Assembly (NCBI RefSeq): GCF_002994745.2
Contig: NC_037094.1
Location: forward strand, 70,226,801-70,290,800
DNA: 64,000 bases
Origin: Rosa chinensis
Taxonomy: Eukaryota > Streptophyta > Magnoliopsida > Rosales > Rosaceae
Direction: 5' to 3'
Positions 23,260-34,843 of the stretch are shown piece by piece. The position numbers and the translations under genes were made by a program. The notes beneath the pieces were generated by a model. That model was not told where the DNA came from. It ran no database searches and was given only the letters and a program-made list of their open reading frames with translations. Position 1 is the stretch's first letter. Each line of letters starts with the position of its first letter.

Positions 23260-24922
23260 TTACATAAACAAGAGAGAAGAAATAAATTACGCAGTCATAA
23301 AGACATCCACGTGAATTATTTTCCAAATGTATGAATTAGATTTCAAGACCAAGATTCATAATGGTCACATTTTTTTTCCGATGCTATGTGAAAATACTTT
23401 ATCACAGTAAGTGTGTGTATAATACGCATGAATTTTCATTATCATGGCCAAACGGTATTGATATGTTTCATTAAAAATAATCATAGCACATTTAAATATA
23501 GCATATAAAAATAAACTACATGGCATGCTCAAATTTCACAAATATACAACAAATTATATACTATACATAATAATAACAATAATATATCATGCGTAAAATA
23601 AAATGTAAACAATAGCATAATATAAAGGCATGCTTAGGATAATTATATAAGAGTAAATAAAATTCACAAAACATGCTCACAATTGAATAATAAAAACATA
23701 AGCAATAAAATATAAAGCATGCTTAAACATAATTAGAAATCATGCTTAAATATAATGATATAAAACATAAATAATAAGGCATGCTTAAAACAAAAATTAT
23801 CTAATTAAACATGCTTAATAACAAAATAAAATAAAAGCATAAACAATAAAGTATAAAGCATGCTTTGTTAAAATCATAAAATAAAATAAAGAAAACATAC
23901 TTGATTTTCGAGAAAATAAAACAATCCTAGCGCACGCGCGTGTTGATGCAGACGTGCGTAACGATGTTTTTGGGCTTATGAAACTAGGCCGCTTCCTCTC
24001 CCTTTTCAGCAGTGGGCTTTGTTTTTTTTTTTTTTGTTATTAGCCTGCTTCCTTTTCTGGGCCGCAGGGCCTGTTTTTTTTTTTTATTTGCTTTTTTTTT
24101 TTTTTTTTTCCGTCTGGGCCGAGTTTCTTTTTCTTTCTGTTTTTGTTTTTTGTTTTTTTTTTTTCTCTCTGGGCCTTCTGTTCTTTGGGCCTTTTGTTTT
24201 TTTTTTTTCTGGGCCGGATCCCTTTGCTTTGGGCCGGGTCCTTACTTCGGCCCGAGTTACCTTTTTTTCTTCTCTTCTTCCTCCTCCTGCGTTCCTTCCT
24301 TCTGGTTTGCTGATGGGTTGGGTAGATCGATTGGGGCGAGTGGTGACGGGAACTGGTGAGAAATGGGAAATCGACCGGCTGATGGGCTGACGCCGGGAAC
24401 TGGTGGGCTGACGTTAGTAACACCTTGAAGGCGGGCTGCTGTGTGTGGGCAGGGAGGAAAAATATGCGCGCAGAGACGGGGCAGTCGCTGGGCTGCTGTG
24501 CGGAGCCGGGATCTGTGCGGGGAAGCGACTGGGTCTGGTGCTGCAGGGATCGCCGGATCAATGCTGGGATAGGCTGCTGGGCGCGGGTCTACAGCCGATG
24601 GTGGGCGGGCTGGTGCTAGGCTGCAGATCGCAGATGCGCTGCAGGGGTAGGTGATGCGCGTTGGGGGGGGGGGGGGTTTTGGGCGTGCGCACTGGGCCTG
24701 GGCTGGGCAGGACAGCGATGTTGTGATTGGTTGCTTCTGCTGCGCAAGTCTGTAGCCTAGGTGAAGCCGGGCTGATGCGCGGCTATGGAGCGAAGGATTT
24801 TTTTATTTTATTTTATTTTATTTTTTTTGTTGTTGGTGGCGGCAGAAAAAGAAGAAAATATTTTTTCTTCTAGGGTTTTTTTTCTTTTTGATTGGCTATT
24901 TGCTCTGAGCGTGCTGATAACG
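23260..24922 (-). other. Copia 5' leader with primer-site-like sequence; low complexity
   Basis: Between the 5' LTR and gag lies about 1.66 kb without coding sequence. On the plus strand 24.0-24.3 kb is T-rich with repeated TGGGCC words. 24.66-24.68 kb has a G-run of 14, and 23.4-23.9 kb is AT-rich with recurring CATGCTTAAA/GGCATGC words. The primer site (minus strand, TTATCAGCACG, about 24911-24921) sits two bases inside the LTR. Long frames predicted here are composition artefacts. Confidence 0.6.
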
Positions 24923-25135
24923 TGTAAAAGTAAATGGAGATTGGAATGGTCTACTCATTTCATTTCATAACCCCTTTATATAGGGAGAGAATTACAATGG
25001 AAAGAACAATTACAATGATGACATTAACTACTGATTGGTTCGTAATCCATGCTGATTGATGTTAATCGGTAATTGCTTGATTCCCTCTCCGTCAATCACT
25101 TTGACGAAGGCACACAATATGTTTTTCCTTTAACA
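24923..25135 (-). repeat. Copia 5' LTR
   Basis: 213 bp, identical to 14877-15089; carries the minus-strand TATA-like box TATATAAAG. Confidence 0.95.
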
Positions 25136-25140
25136 CCTTT

Positions 25141-26522
25141 CAATTAGAAGTTCAACTTTTTGTTCATATTAAGGGATTACACATGAAGTTCCCTCTTTTA
25201 TTTTTCTATTGGAGGGACGAGTAATGATATCTAACATTTCTCTAGGCATTTTACTAGGTGTTACCATGCAACTTGGGTTAACTGCAGTGATAATCGTGAA
25301 TTCGTGATTAATTATTGTGAAAATTCTTATCTTTATTGGGAGAATAATTAATGATGTAAAATGCGTTAGCATTTCTCTAAACTTTAAACGAGGCGTTACT
25401 ATCATCTGATCTTTATTTATAAATAAGAAAGTGGAGACTATATATACTTGACCCGAGTAATTAAGATATATGCATACATGTAATAAATTCATAAACCCTA
25501 GCCTAAACCCTGCTTCACCAGATTGAACGCTCGACACACTAAAGTCTTCTTGGATAAAATAATTCCAAATCTAGGGGCTTAGTTCACAATATATGTATCA
25601 GATTTAATTGTTTGGTGAAGAAGAGAAGGGAAGGTATCCATTTGAAAGACTTTATGCATGTACTAGACTACTAGATGAGTGCAGGCTAGATAAAGCGTTC
25701 TAGGCTTCCCAAAATTTATGAACTCATTTAATCAAGATAACATATTAATTTACCACCATCTCTATTTAATCTAATCGGTTGGGATGAGATATATGAGGTG
25801 GGACGTATTTCATAAATGAAATGAAAGCAAAGGTTACCCCATATGAGCTGATTGCAAGCGAGTTTTCTTGTCGATGACAGTGCTCTATTTTCCTTGGTTA
25901 TAATCTGTACAGGTATCACATCTATCGATCTCGACATTAAAATTTAGCATATGGCCAGTTAAGCATACTCAATATGTGCCTACCTACTACGTAACCTATA
26001 TCAAATTATCAATCATTATTAGGAACACACAAGGCAAAGCATGCGACCTTGCCAAATTAGGAGTCATTATATCTGACTAGAATTTTACAACTAGGCTGAA
26101 GCTGATGCCTCCAAAGGCTGAGGAAGATAATAAGTAAACTAATTTTGGGGTTAGCTTTACTGGTGACCCCGAAAATATCTAATGTTCATTATGACAGTGT
26201 TATTTGTAGTACTTCTGATTAAAACTCTTATCTTCTCGCGTTCTTCTATTGCATGCCCACCCTTACTTCAATTACGTACGAATGAATCGATCCTTGTATA
26301 GAATTGCATAAGAAAGACTAAAAAAATAAAGGAAGGGTTGGCAACTTTTGGAGAAACGAAGGGTTGCCAAAACCATAGGGCCGCTGCCATGCAAATCCAA
26401 CAAATTAGGTTATAGATATACACACAAATTAGGTCTTCATATATCTCCACTCTTGATATTGCTCATCCACATTCTCTAAAACTAATTATTTATGTTGTGT
26501 TTGTCACGAGCAGAACTATATA
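25141..26522. other. Intergenic; nothing recognised
   Basis: AT-rich sequence with no coding region, repeat or RNA gene that I can support. Confidence 0.4.
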
Positions 26523-26877
26523 TATAATCATGAGAAAAATTTAGCTACCGTCTCCAAATTATACTGCCAAGATCAATTTGATACCCAAACTCTCAAAAGT
26601 ATCAATGTGATACCCAAAGACGTATTTTGCCATCAACGTGATACTTCCGTCAAAAATCTCTAATGGCGCCGTCTGTTTGCTGACGTAACAAGCACGTGGG
26701 TCCCATGTGATATTTTTATGAAGGGTAAAATTGTCTTTCTCTACCAATTAATTAAAAAAAAATAATACCGATCGAGCTCCCTCTCTCCCCCTTTCCCAAT
26801 CTGATCCTCTCTCCTTTCTATCACAATTGATTATTTTCTGGGAATGAATTTGTGGATTTGTGAGCTCTCTCTAAACC

Positions 26878-27075
26878 ATGGCCGCTTCCTCCTACCTAGA
26901 AACCCCAGACCTCCTCTCATCCATATGCAATCTCATGCCCATCCGCCTCGAATCCACCAACTACTTCATCTGGTCTCATCTCATGACCACCATCTTCAAC
27001 GCCCACGGCCTCCCGTCGCAATCAATCTCACCTCACATTGCAATCAATCACAGCCGCTTCTTCGATTCTCGATAG
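26878..27075 (+). pseudogene. Copia gag-like N-terminal fragment inside the Pack-MULE
   Basis: The frame includes MPIRLESTNYFIWSHLMTT, the conserved N-terminal word of plant copia gag (RL..TNY..W...M). It stops at 27075 after about 65 codons. It is probably captured or leader sequence rather than a functional gag. A partner piece, LLHIIGSDTSRDQWLTLERR, lies downstream near 27710-27780. Confidence 0.55.
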
Positions 27076-27116
27076 CTTTTGATTTCTAGGGTTTATGATT
27101 TGGTTAAGGTGAGGCC

Positions 27117-27785
27117 ATGGAGACTGGCTTGGAGGGAGAGAAGACGAGAGCTCAGGCTCAGGGAGGTGAGATCAGAACCAAGTGCAAAATGAAGACTCAT
27201 TCGCAGTTGGAAGTTCTTGAGCAAGCTTATGCAGGTTTCTGGATTTTTGTTTTGAGAATTTGTTTGTTTATTTTAGTGGAGGATAGTGTAATGAGAATGT
27301 GAATGTGTGTGTGTGTGTGTGTTTTGGATTTTAGCTTAGCAATACCCGTCGGAAGCGGTGAGAGCTGAGCTGTCGGCGAAATTGGATCTTTCTAATCGGC
27401 AACTACAGATGTGGTTTTGCCACCGGAGATTGAAGGACCATAAGCCGACGCCAACGACTGGGAAGCGACAAAGGAAAGATTCTTCTATTGGAAAGACTAG
27501 AATGGTTTCTAAGGAAATGGCGGGGAGTGAGCCGCCGCTGCAGCAATTGATAATAGAGGCTCGAGCTGTTGCTTTTGTGGAGGCGCAGCTGGGGGAGCCA
27601 TTCAGGGAGGTTGGGCCATACTGGGCTTGGAGTTTGATCCATTGCCACCGGGTGCATTTGGTTCCGTTGTCATCAATGCCACGCTGTCCTTGTCGGCGCT
27701 GCTGCACATCATCGGCTCCGACACGTCCAGGGACCAGTGGCTGACATTGGAGCGGCGATTCACGTCGATGTTGGATTGGAGAGGA
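27117..27785 (+). pseudogene. Captured RLT (RINGLET)-type homeobox fragment
   Basis: First exon: METGLEGEKTRAQAQGGEIR followed by KCKMKTHSQLEVLEQAYA (homeodomain helix 1) and a GT donor near 27234. After an intron of about 100 bp the frame resumes at 27341 with QYPSEAVRAELSAKL and LSNRQLQMWFCHRRLKD (helix 3, with the WF and R residues of a homeodomain), then KRQRKDSS, and LIIEARAVAFVEAQLGEPF followed in the next frame by LGLEFDPLPPGAFGS. This is the order found in plant RLT1/RLT2 proteins, ISWI chromatin-remodelling partners. The intron is retained, so capture was at the DNA level. The DDT, WHIM and remaining RLT domains are absent. A one-base deletion near 27620 and a following gag-like segment end the frame. 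Could be expressed as a truncated homeodomain peptide, but nothing here shows that. Confidence 0.75.
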
Positions 27786-28194
27786 TGATGGCAGCATTGG
27801 TGACGGTTTGGGCGGAGGAGAAGGAGAGGAGAGAGAGAAGAAGAAGAAGAATCAAAAGCCATTTTTCTTTGATTTCTTGGGCGGAGGCGAAGGAGCGGAG
27901 CTTGCAGTGATTTGGCTAGAATAAAATCCTAGAAGAACAAGAAGAAAAAATTAAAGAAGAAAAAAAATGAATTAACAAAAAAAAGGGTAAATTGGTCATT
28001 TCACTTTTTTGGAGGGCCCACATGCTTGCCATGTCAACAAACAAATGGTGCTGTTTGATATTCTTGACGGAAGTATCACGTTGATGTCAATATAGGTATT
28101 TGGGTATCACATTGATACTTTTGAGAGTTTGGGTATCAAATTGGCCTTGGCAGCATAGTTTGGGGACGTGGGCTGGAATATTCTCTATAATCAT

Positions 28195-28771
28195 CTATCC
28201 GCAACTTTGATCACAACACGTGTTTCCCTATTCAAAAATGCATGCATGCATCGTTAATCATTATGAATTAATATACATAATTAATGCTTTCGAAAATTCC
28301 ATGTACACTATACTGGTGTATGAATTTCGTGAAAATTGAATAATACATCTGACAAATAAAAATATATGATTCAGGATCATAGTACACGTAGTGTCTCCAC
28401 TAAATTTGAGTGATAGTATGGACTCAAAATACCACGTGATAGTCCAGAACAATATAATAATTATTCTTAATTATAAATACCGAATCAAATATTTTCTGAA
28501 TTACCAATTATTGGGTCTAGTCAGCACCATGGACCCAATTGAAGGTTGGCTTCTAGCCCAAAGACTTTCAATGGGCCAACTTACAAGTGGATGAGGGCCG
28601 AAATTGGGTGGAGTTTGTTAAAGTGGGCCATAAATAAAAATCCAAATGAACCCAGCCCAATCACAGGCACGCGTCAGCAACGTTCCCATAGGTACACTTC
28701 GGGTTCATTGAATTAGATACACAGAGTAGGGTGTGGTCATTGAATCACCTCCCCCTTCATTCTTCAATGCC
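28195..28771 (+). promoter_or_regulatory. Upstream region of the AT-hook/MBD gene
   Basis: Between the Pack-MULE and the start codon are about 580 bp, including GGGCC/GGCCC words near 28595-28660 typical of plant growth-gene promoters. No clear TATA box. The Pack-MULE lies within normal promoter range of this gene. Confidence 0.35.
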
Positions 28772-31700
28772 ATGGCCACCGTCGACGACCACCACCTCCT
28801 CCACCTAGACTCCGTCCCCGTCGTCGACCTCCGCCTCCTCACCCAATCCGAGCTTTACTCCCTCTCCCTCTCCTCCTCCTCCTCCTCCGCATCTCACCGC
28901 TTCGACGACGACGTTTTGATCCCCAAAATCGACCGCTCCGTCTTCAACGAATCCGCCGGCAGCCGCAAACAGACCTACTCCCGCCTCCGCCTCGCCCCTC
29001 GCAACTCCCAATTCGCCTCCTCCTCCAATTCCAAATCTGCCCTCCCTCCCTCCCACCTCCTCCTCTCCCAGCCGCTCGATCGCGAGAGCCGCCAGATTAT
29101 CTCGCTCCTCAAGCAGCTCTTCCCCTCCGACGATCAAAACGACGACGTCCTCCTCCCCCAAACCACCACCACCACCACCACCACCACCACCCCCGTGCAG
29201 TACAAAATCCCCGCCGCGCCGACGCCTTCCTTCATCGCCTCGGCCGGTGCCGTTTCCGGCGTCGATTCCTCGCTCGGGAAACGGAAGCGCGGCCGGCCGC
29301 GGAAGGATTCCAACGCCGTGATTGCGAAACCGGAGGCCGCCGCTGTGCCGGTCAGCTCTGCTGCGTTGGCTGGCGGTGCCGGCGAGGCTGAGGATGGCAA
29401 TGCCGGTGTTTTGATTGAGAAGCGTGACGGTGGAGCTACGGCGGTTGGGACTTTTGTGCTGAATAGCGAAGGACAGCTTGTGCCGAGTAGCGCGGGGAAG
29501 AGGAAGCGAGGGCGGCCGCGGAAGGATGAGATTAGGGTTAGGGATGAGAGTACAGTGGCGGCTTCGGTGAGGAAACCGCCGAGAGTGAAGAAGGAGGAGG
29601 ATGGAGAGATGGTGCTGGTGAACGTGAACGACGTCGTTGTGGATTTGGATGCATTGGCCAATGCGGACAGTGTGTTTGGGGAGGAGTTGAGGAAGAGGAC
29701 AGAGGGGTTGGAGACTGAGGCGCAGTTGTTAGGGTTTCTGGAAGGGTTGGAGGGGGACTGGTCAAGTGCTAGGAAGAAGAGGAAGATTGTGCAGGCGAGT
29801 GAGCTCGGCGACTTGTTGCCGAAGTGGTGGAAGATCATGCTGTCTCTCAAGAGGAATGGAGGTCATAAATGGATTGTGTGTAGGCGGTTTATAAGGTAGT
29901 TTTCTGCTGAATGCTTGGTTTTTGTTCTTGTTATCATTGTTGATGATTGTATACGTGACTGTTTTTGTATAGAAATGTGTTATTGAGCTTAGTATTATTG
30001 TAAAGTGTGTTGATTTGGGGTTTCATTCTACTTTAAAAGGGAGAAACTTACGTTAGAATATATATTTTCTTGTAATTGCTTGGGAATAGAATAATATACT
30101 GTATATGAAAAAGAAGAAAGTAAACCATTCCCAGAAACAACTGTCAATTTATGAATATATTGCTATCTGTGTTGCTTGATGAGTTTTGAGTAGGGCTGCC
30201 ACTCGGTCGGTTCTAATCTTATAAGCATTACCAAATACAAAACCAAAGCTTTCGGTTTCAAAATTGAGCTACCAATTACCAACCAAAATTTTCGGTATTT
30301 AATAAATTCTACCAAATTCAGTGTTTCGGCTTTCGGTATTACCAACTTTACAACAAGTATTTCTTTAGAATATAAATTAGAATGAACAATATTAGTTTTT
30401 GTTTTTTAATTTTATAAATTGTCGTAAACTTTGTGTTCATCTATGTACTATTTCAATTTTCTTTGCACATATAATTTTATCCATTCTCTATAAAACTAGT
30501 TATCAAATGATTTTTTTACCCCTTACCCTATAATATATGACCTATAATTCTAAGTTCATTAAAAATATGTACTATTAATCTAGTAGTGATAATAATTTTA
30601 ATACTTTCGTATAAATATTTATGCTTATATTTCTTAATATACATGTGTGTGAATTGAAAACTGATATATAACTAATATTTAGGTAATCGATAAATTTGGC
30701 ATTTACCAAAACCAAACCAACTTTTCGGTAATTTTTTGTTTCGGTTACCAAAAAGTCGGTTTAACAAACTTAAAACATCAGTTGGTATTCGGTTGGTTTG
30801 ATAATTACCGAACCAAATGGCAGCCATAGTTTGGAGGTTAATGAAGTTAGAATTTGTTACCATGAATGGTAATACAATTATAGAACGTAAGAATCTTCTT
30901 GAATAGGCCTATGATTTCATAATGGTTGTGCCGTTATGGTCAAACAATGGAAAATCAATAAAAAAGAAAAAGAAAAAGGACAGTATTGATTTTTCACGAT
31001 TCAGAGGTATCCAAGACATTTGGGTTTGGGGTTTGGGTGTATGAAACTAGACTTTGGTAAAGATTGATCAGGTCAAAGGAAATTTACAATTTTACGGAAT
31101 TTTATCAGTGCAAAATGCAAATAGTAAAAATATTTCATGATTGTTTAGCATATAGCTACCAAAGAGATTCTGTAGCTACTTTCTTAATATAGATCCTTTA
31201 TCGTTAGTCGTTACTGCAATTTTATTTTTAGTATGTGCGTGATTCTTATACTAGTTTCCCTAATATGGTATTATCCAGCCCTAATGGGTTGGAGTTTGTG
31301 TCGTGCAAGGAAGTTTCTTCATACTTGCACTCTTATTTTGGACTTGGAAGCCAGTCAAATTCTGTTCATACCGATGGGAATATTCAGGTTTCTAATAAAA
31401 TGGTTTTGGGAGATGTAAGTCACTGTACAATATCTTATTCTTATCATTAATATTATTATTTTTTTGTCTTCTATCTTTATTGTTCAATTTTGTTTTTCAT
31501 TCAGGGAATGCAACATGATACTAGTTTTACCTATAAAGATAACAACAATGGTCATGAGCTTCTTCGCTGCTCCCCAATGCCCATTACCTCTATGAACAGC
31601 TATGTCAAGAGCATTGAAGCATCAGGAGAAGTAATGGGTATGCGGAAAAAATTGGATCCTGTAAAGAATGGTCGTTTGGGGACATCCTTGAAAATTCAAG

Positions 31701-34700
31701 AACCAGTTGAGATAGATGGGGAACAAACTTCTGATATGATAGCCAACTATGATTTGAGTTCTGATTTCTCTCTGGGTAAGGTAAATGATATCATGGCAAA
31801 ATATTTTGGCATATCCAATGATGAATCGAATTCAATGTCCTGTGAGGAGCAAGTGATGATGGCTGACAAAACAATTTGCTTTTCTGATGGATTAAATGAT
31901 GGTGTCAGGGTTGCCATCAGCTCAGTTGATGTGCCCAAAGTGGAGATAGACAGTGCTTCAAATGACAATGGGAAAAGAACATGGAGCTGACAATATTGAT
32001 AATCACCAATCAACTAGCACTGTAGATGATATGAAAATTGATGATGATGTGATAATTGTAGGAATGGCAGGTCAATATCTGGTATTAGTGAGAGTCACAT
32101 TGGACCTGAGACTGTATATAATGTTGACCAACAAAGTACTTCAGAAGCCTGCTCGCTTGTTCCTTCAATTGTGATGGAGTCTCTTCATGAAAGAGGTTCA
32201 GACAGTGGTTTATATAGTACAGCCACTGATGAGAAAACATGTGTTGTCAGTAATAACTTCAATAATGATTCATTCCCCACATTTTATGAGCCCAGATTTG
32301 ATGATATTGGCCTATCTGGGAGTAATGAGAAGACATTTTGTTTTGGCAGCGATCATGCTACTTGCCAGATGTAGATTCCATGGAGATCAGTGTGCGAATT
32401 CGAAGTACTGGAAGCTATTCAAATGTTCCACCTCTGGATGGACATAGTTGTAATATTAATGCAACGAATCCCAGTTGCACAGTGGAAGAACTCTTGCAGG
32501 ACAAGAGGTTAGCAAGCAACGCATTTAATTCATTTGTTAATAAGCAGACCCCTGGTAATCTAAATAAGGGTGCTATTCATACAGCAGAAGGGCATAAAGT
32601 TGAGCATGCCAAAAATTATGACAATAGTGAGTTAAGTGTTAATTTTGGTAGCAGGGCCACTGGAACTAATGCAGATACTACCTCTTGCATTGACCAGGAA
32701 AGAAGCTCTAAAGGCTATTCTCTTGCTTCATATGCGAACGAGCATGCATCTGTTTCGGAAAATAGTTTTGTCTGCAATGGCATTTTGGAAGAACTTAAGC
32801 CCGATAGAGGTACTTCTGAAACTGATTTGGTTTGCCCATCGGAATATCAACAAGGATATAATCTGGTAAATCATGCAAACAACACATCCTCAAGGCCAAT
32901 TGAAGTATTAAAAGAGGAGGTTAAAAGATCTTGGAATGATGAGGTGCTGCATCCTTTTGGCAGCAGTCGCAGTGGACAAGAAGCGAATGCTATGAGTAGC
33001 ACTGTGACCTCAATAAATTCTCAAGGACCTTCCCTTGTTATTTCGGGGGATAACCAATCATTTGCTACTGGCTCTGGCATATTTAGTAGCTCAGTATTGG
33101 ACGATAAGCTGATAAGAGTCCCTGTTAATGACTTAGCACGCCCAAGTGGTAGTGAGCAAACCCCTGGTTTTGTAAATAATCTGAACAGGATTTATAGCAC
33201 CACATCGTGGGAGCAGCCTAAATCCGAGGTTGCAGAAAATTCAAGGAACAATGAGGCCATCAATGGTTTTTTAAATGATTCCCAACCTACTGCCGATTCC
33301 ATCTCCGAGCTTAGGTGGAGAAATGGTGGGCAAAACGTCCAGCAGAGTGCATTGGCTGACAATTCTTCTGCACTTATGCCATCATCTGTCAGTTATCCGA
33401 ACTTTGATCTGCTGTCAAGCAAGGTATACTATATATGTGTTTTTGTTCATCCTCATTCTACCTGTCGAGCAGCATGTCTCTAATGCAATTCTTGCTCAGT
33501 ATTTTTTATTTTATGTGTCTTCAGAATTTTGGTGCCAAATTTTAGATTGCTTTTTGGGGTTCCTAAACCTTTCTTCCATTGAATGATTTCAATTTTCTTT
33601 TCAATTGAAAGCTGCAAGGATTCTGATGTGTTGTCTTTCTACTGTTATAAGTTTATACTGTGTTGGCTTCAATGAACAGGGTGCAAATGGAGCTTTGAGC
33701 ATAAGTGAAAAGTTTGACAACACTTCATGTTTGGAAGGATTAAAGTCGAGTAGTTTAGAGCAGTTTGAGCATGACTTTCTGACTGCTCAAGCAACCTATC
33801 AGTCAAAGGAATCAAATGTGTTGTCATATGATGAGACTCATGAGAGTATAGAGCAAGGTTTCAATTCATCTGGTTGGCCAGAGAAGGAAGCACTGCCTTC
33901 GGTGCCAAATATAGAAAGCAGGCGTGAGATTAACAGCTGTGTCTGGTGCAGAAATGAGTTTTATCATGATGTTTATGGAGCCGGAATGCAAACTGGTTCA
34001 GTGGGTTTTATGTGTGCAAACTGCCAGGGCAAGTTCTCAGGTCATGTCGGTTTTCTGTAGTTATCCATTCACTCCATGATTCATGAGGATTTGCTAATTA
34101 TATACCCATCATCCTAGCAATATCTTTGATATGAGGTAATTTTCACATCTAATGAATGAGTAGATAGTTTGCTCTAGTTTTTTCCAACACTTTGTCTAGC
34201 CTATAACAATATACATGAGCAAAAATATGGTAACAAGATGGCAATCAAAATTAATTATAGTAAATCATATTTAATAGATTTAGCAAATGTTGTGAGTTAT
34301 TAGACGGGTTTTTTAGTTAGGGCTTTTATGTGTTCTGGAAATGAATCAAGTTTTGTTGGTGCCCAATCATGCCACCATTTATTCAAGGGGACATTAGATA
34401 TGGAAGGTTAAATTTAACAAATGTCTTCATATCCTGTTACCCAGAAAAAAGGCTGGGCAGAGTACGTGTGTGTAGCCAAAATAATCTATATTATCCTTTC
34501 TATTTCCGGCTTTATCAGATTGTTGTACTTTGGGGATTGTTTAATTTCTGTTTTGTTAGCATAGTGGTTGTTTCCATAGTGCGACAGCTTTTAATTTAGT
34601 CCCTTTTAACATGCATTCAAGTCTATCTTGTGCAGTTCAGATTAGTTCGTACTTTGGTCAATGTTTTAAGCTAAATTTATTAAAAGCTTTATTTTGTGAT

Positions 34701-34843
34701 TACTCTAATTTCATTAATCAATGAATTGGGAATGAGTCGATGACAAATGATTGTGGGTTATTCTCATATATATATTTATAAATTTTCCAGGCATTGGTCG
34801 AACTCTTTGGAGGACTGCTTCACAGATAGACCTTTGTAACTAG
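28772..34843 (+). CDS. AT-hook and methyl-CpG-binding-domain-like nuclear protein, five exons
   Basis: Exons 28772-29895, 31279-31414, 31505-33423, 33680-34040 and 34791-34843 join in phase with GT-AG introns; corrected length is 1,197 residues. Exon 1 encodes a Ser-rich start (VPVVDLRLLTQSELYSLSL), two AT hooks (KRKRGRPRKDS, KRKRGRPRKDE; the RGRP core binds AT minor groove) and the start of an MBD-like fold (LPKWWKIMLSLKRNGGHKW). Exon 2 completes that fold (PNGLEFVSCKEVSSYLHSYF). Exon 3 is a long low-complexity region. Exon 4 has a CxxC...CxxC pair (CVWC, CANC) that probably binds zinc. It likely acts at chromatin in the nucleus. The start at 28772 (MATVDDHH) is chosen over upstream in-frame GTG. 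Three one-base indels in exon 3 (near 31980, 32075, 32352) break the frame as written. Intron 1 holds a hAT MITE. Confidence 0.8.
30191..30828. mobile_element. hAT-type MITE in intron 1 of the MBD gene
   Basis: 638 bp with inverted ends TAGGGCTGCCA and TATGGCTGCCA. It is flanked by an 8-bp duplication, GTTTTGAG/GTTTGGAG (one mismatch), the size used by hAT transposons. The interior is AT-rich with repeated TTTCGGT and ACCAAA words in both orientations and encodes nothing. Confidence 0.8.

Larger units (their letters stand above)
14877..25135 (-). mobile_element. Ty1/copia LTR retrotransposon, recent insertion, defective
   Basis: Two 213-bp LTRs (14877-15089 and 24923-25135) are identical by eye, start TG and end CA, and are flanked by a perfect 5-bp duplication CCTTT (14872-14876, 25136-25140). 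Transcription runs on the minus strand, so 24923-25135 is the 5' LTR. Next to it lies a primer-site-like TTATCAGCACG. Then come a long low-complexity leader (24.9-23.3 kb), gag, zinc knuckle, integrase, reverse transcriptase and RNase H in the copia order, and a polypurine tract beside the 3' LTR. A 3.0-kb solo LTR splits gag. The polyprotein is broken by stops and frameshifts, and the reverse transcriptase active site is incomplete. Confidence 0.95.
26532..28185. mobile_element. Pack-MULE (1.65 kb) with 9-bp target duplication
   Basis: A perfect 9-bp duplication TATAATCAT (26523-26531 and 28186-28194) flanks the element. The ends match inverted (GAGAAAAATT and GAGAATATTC), and homology continues for about 150 bp (CTGCCAAGATCAATTTGATA left; the right end read inward gives CTGCCAAGGCCAATTTGATA). 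There is no transposase. The interior carries an RLT-type homeobox fragment flanked by copia gag-like fragments, so it is a gene-capturing element. Confidence 0.92.

Noticed and set aside
24012..24654. Frames of 60-170 codons in the T-rich/GC-rich copia leader
   Set aside because: Poly-Phe and poly-Lys translations of homopolymers; lies in the 5' leader.
29134..29850. 238-codon minus-strand frame opposite MBD exon 1
   Set aside because: Antisense of the Ser/Pro- and AT-hook-coding exon; low complexity, no own start context.
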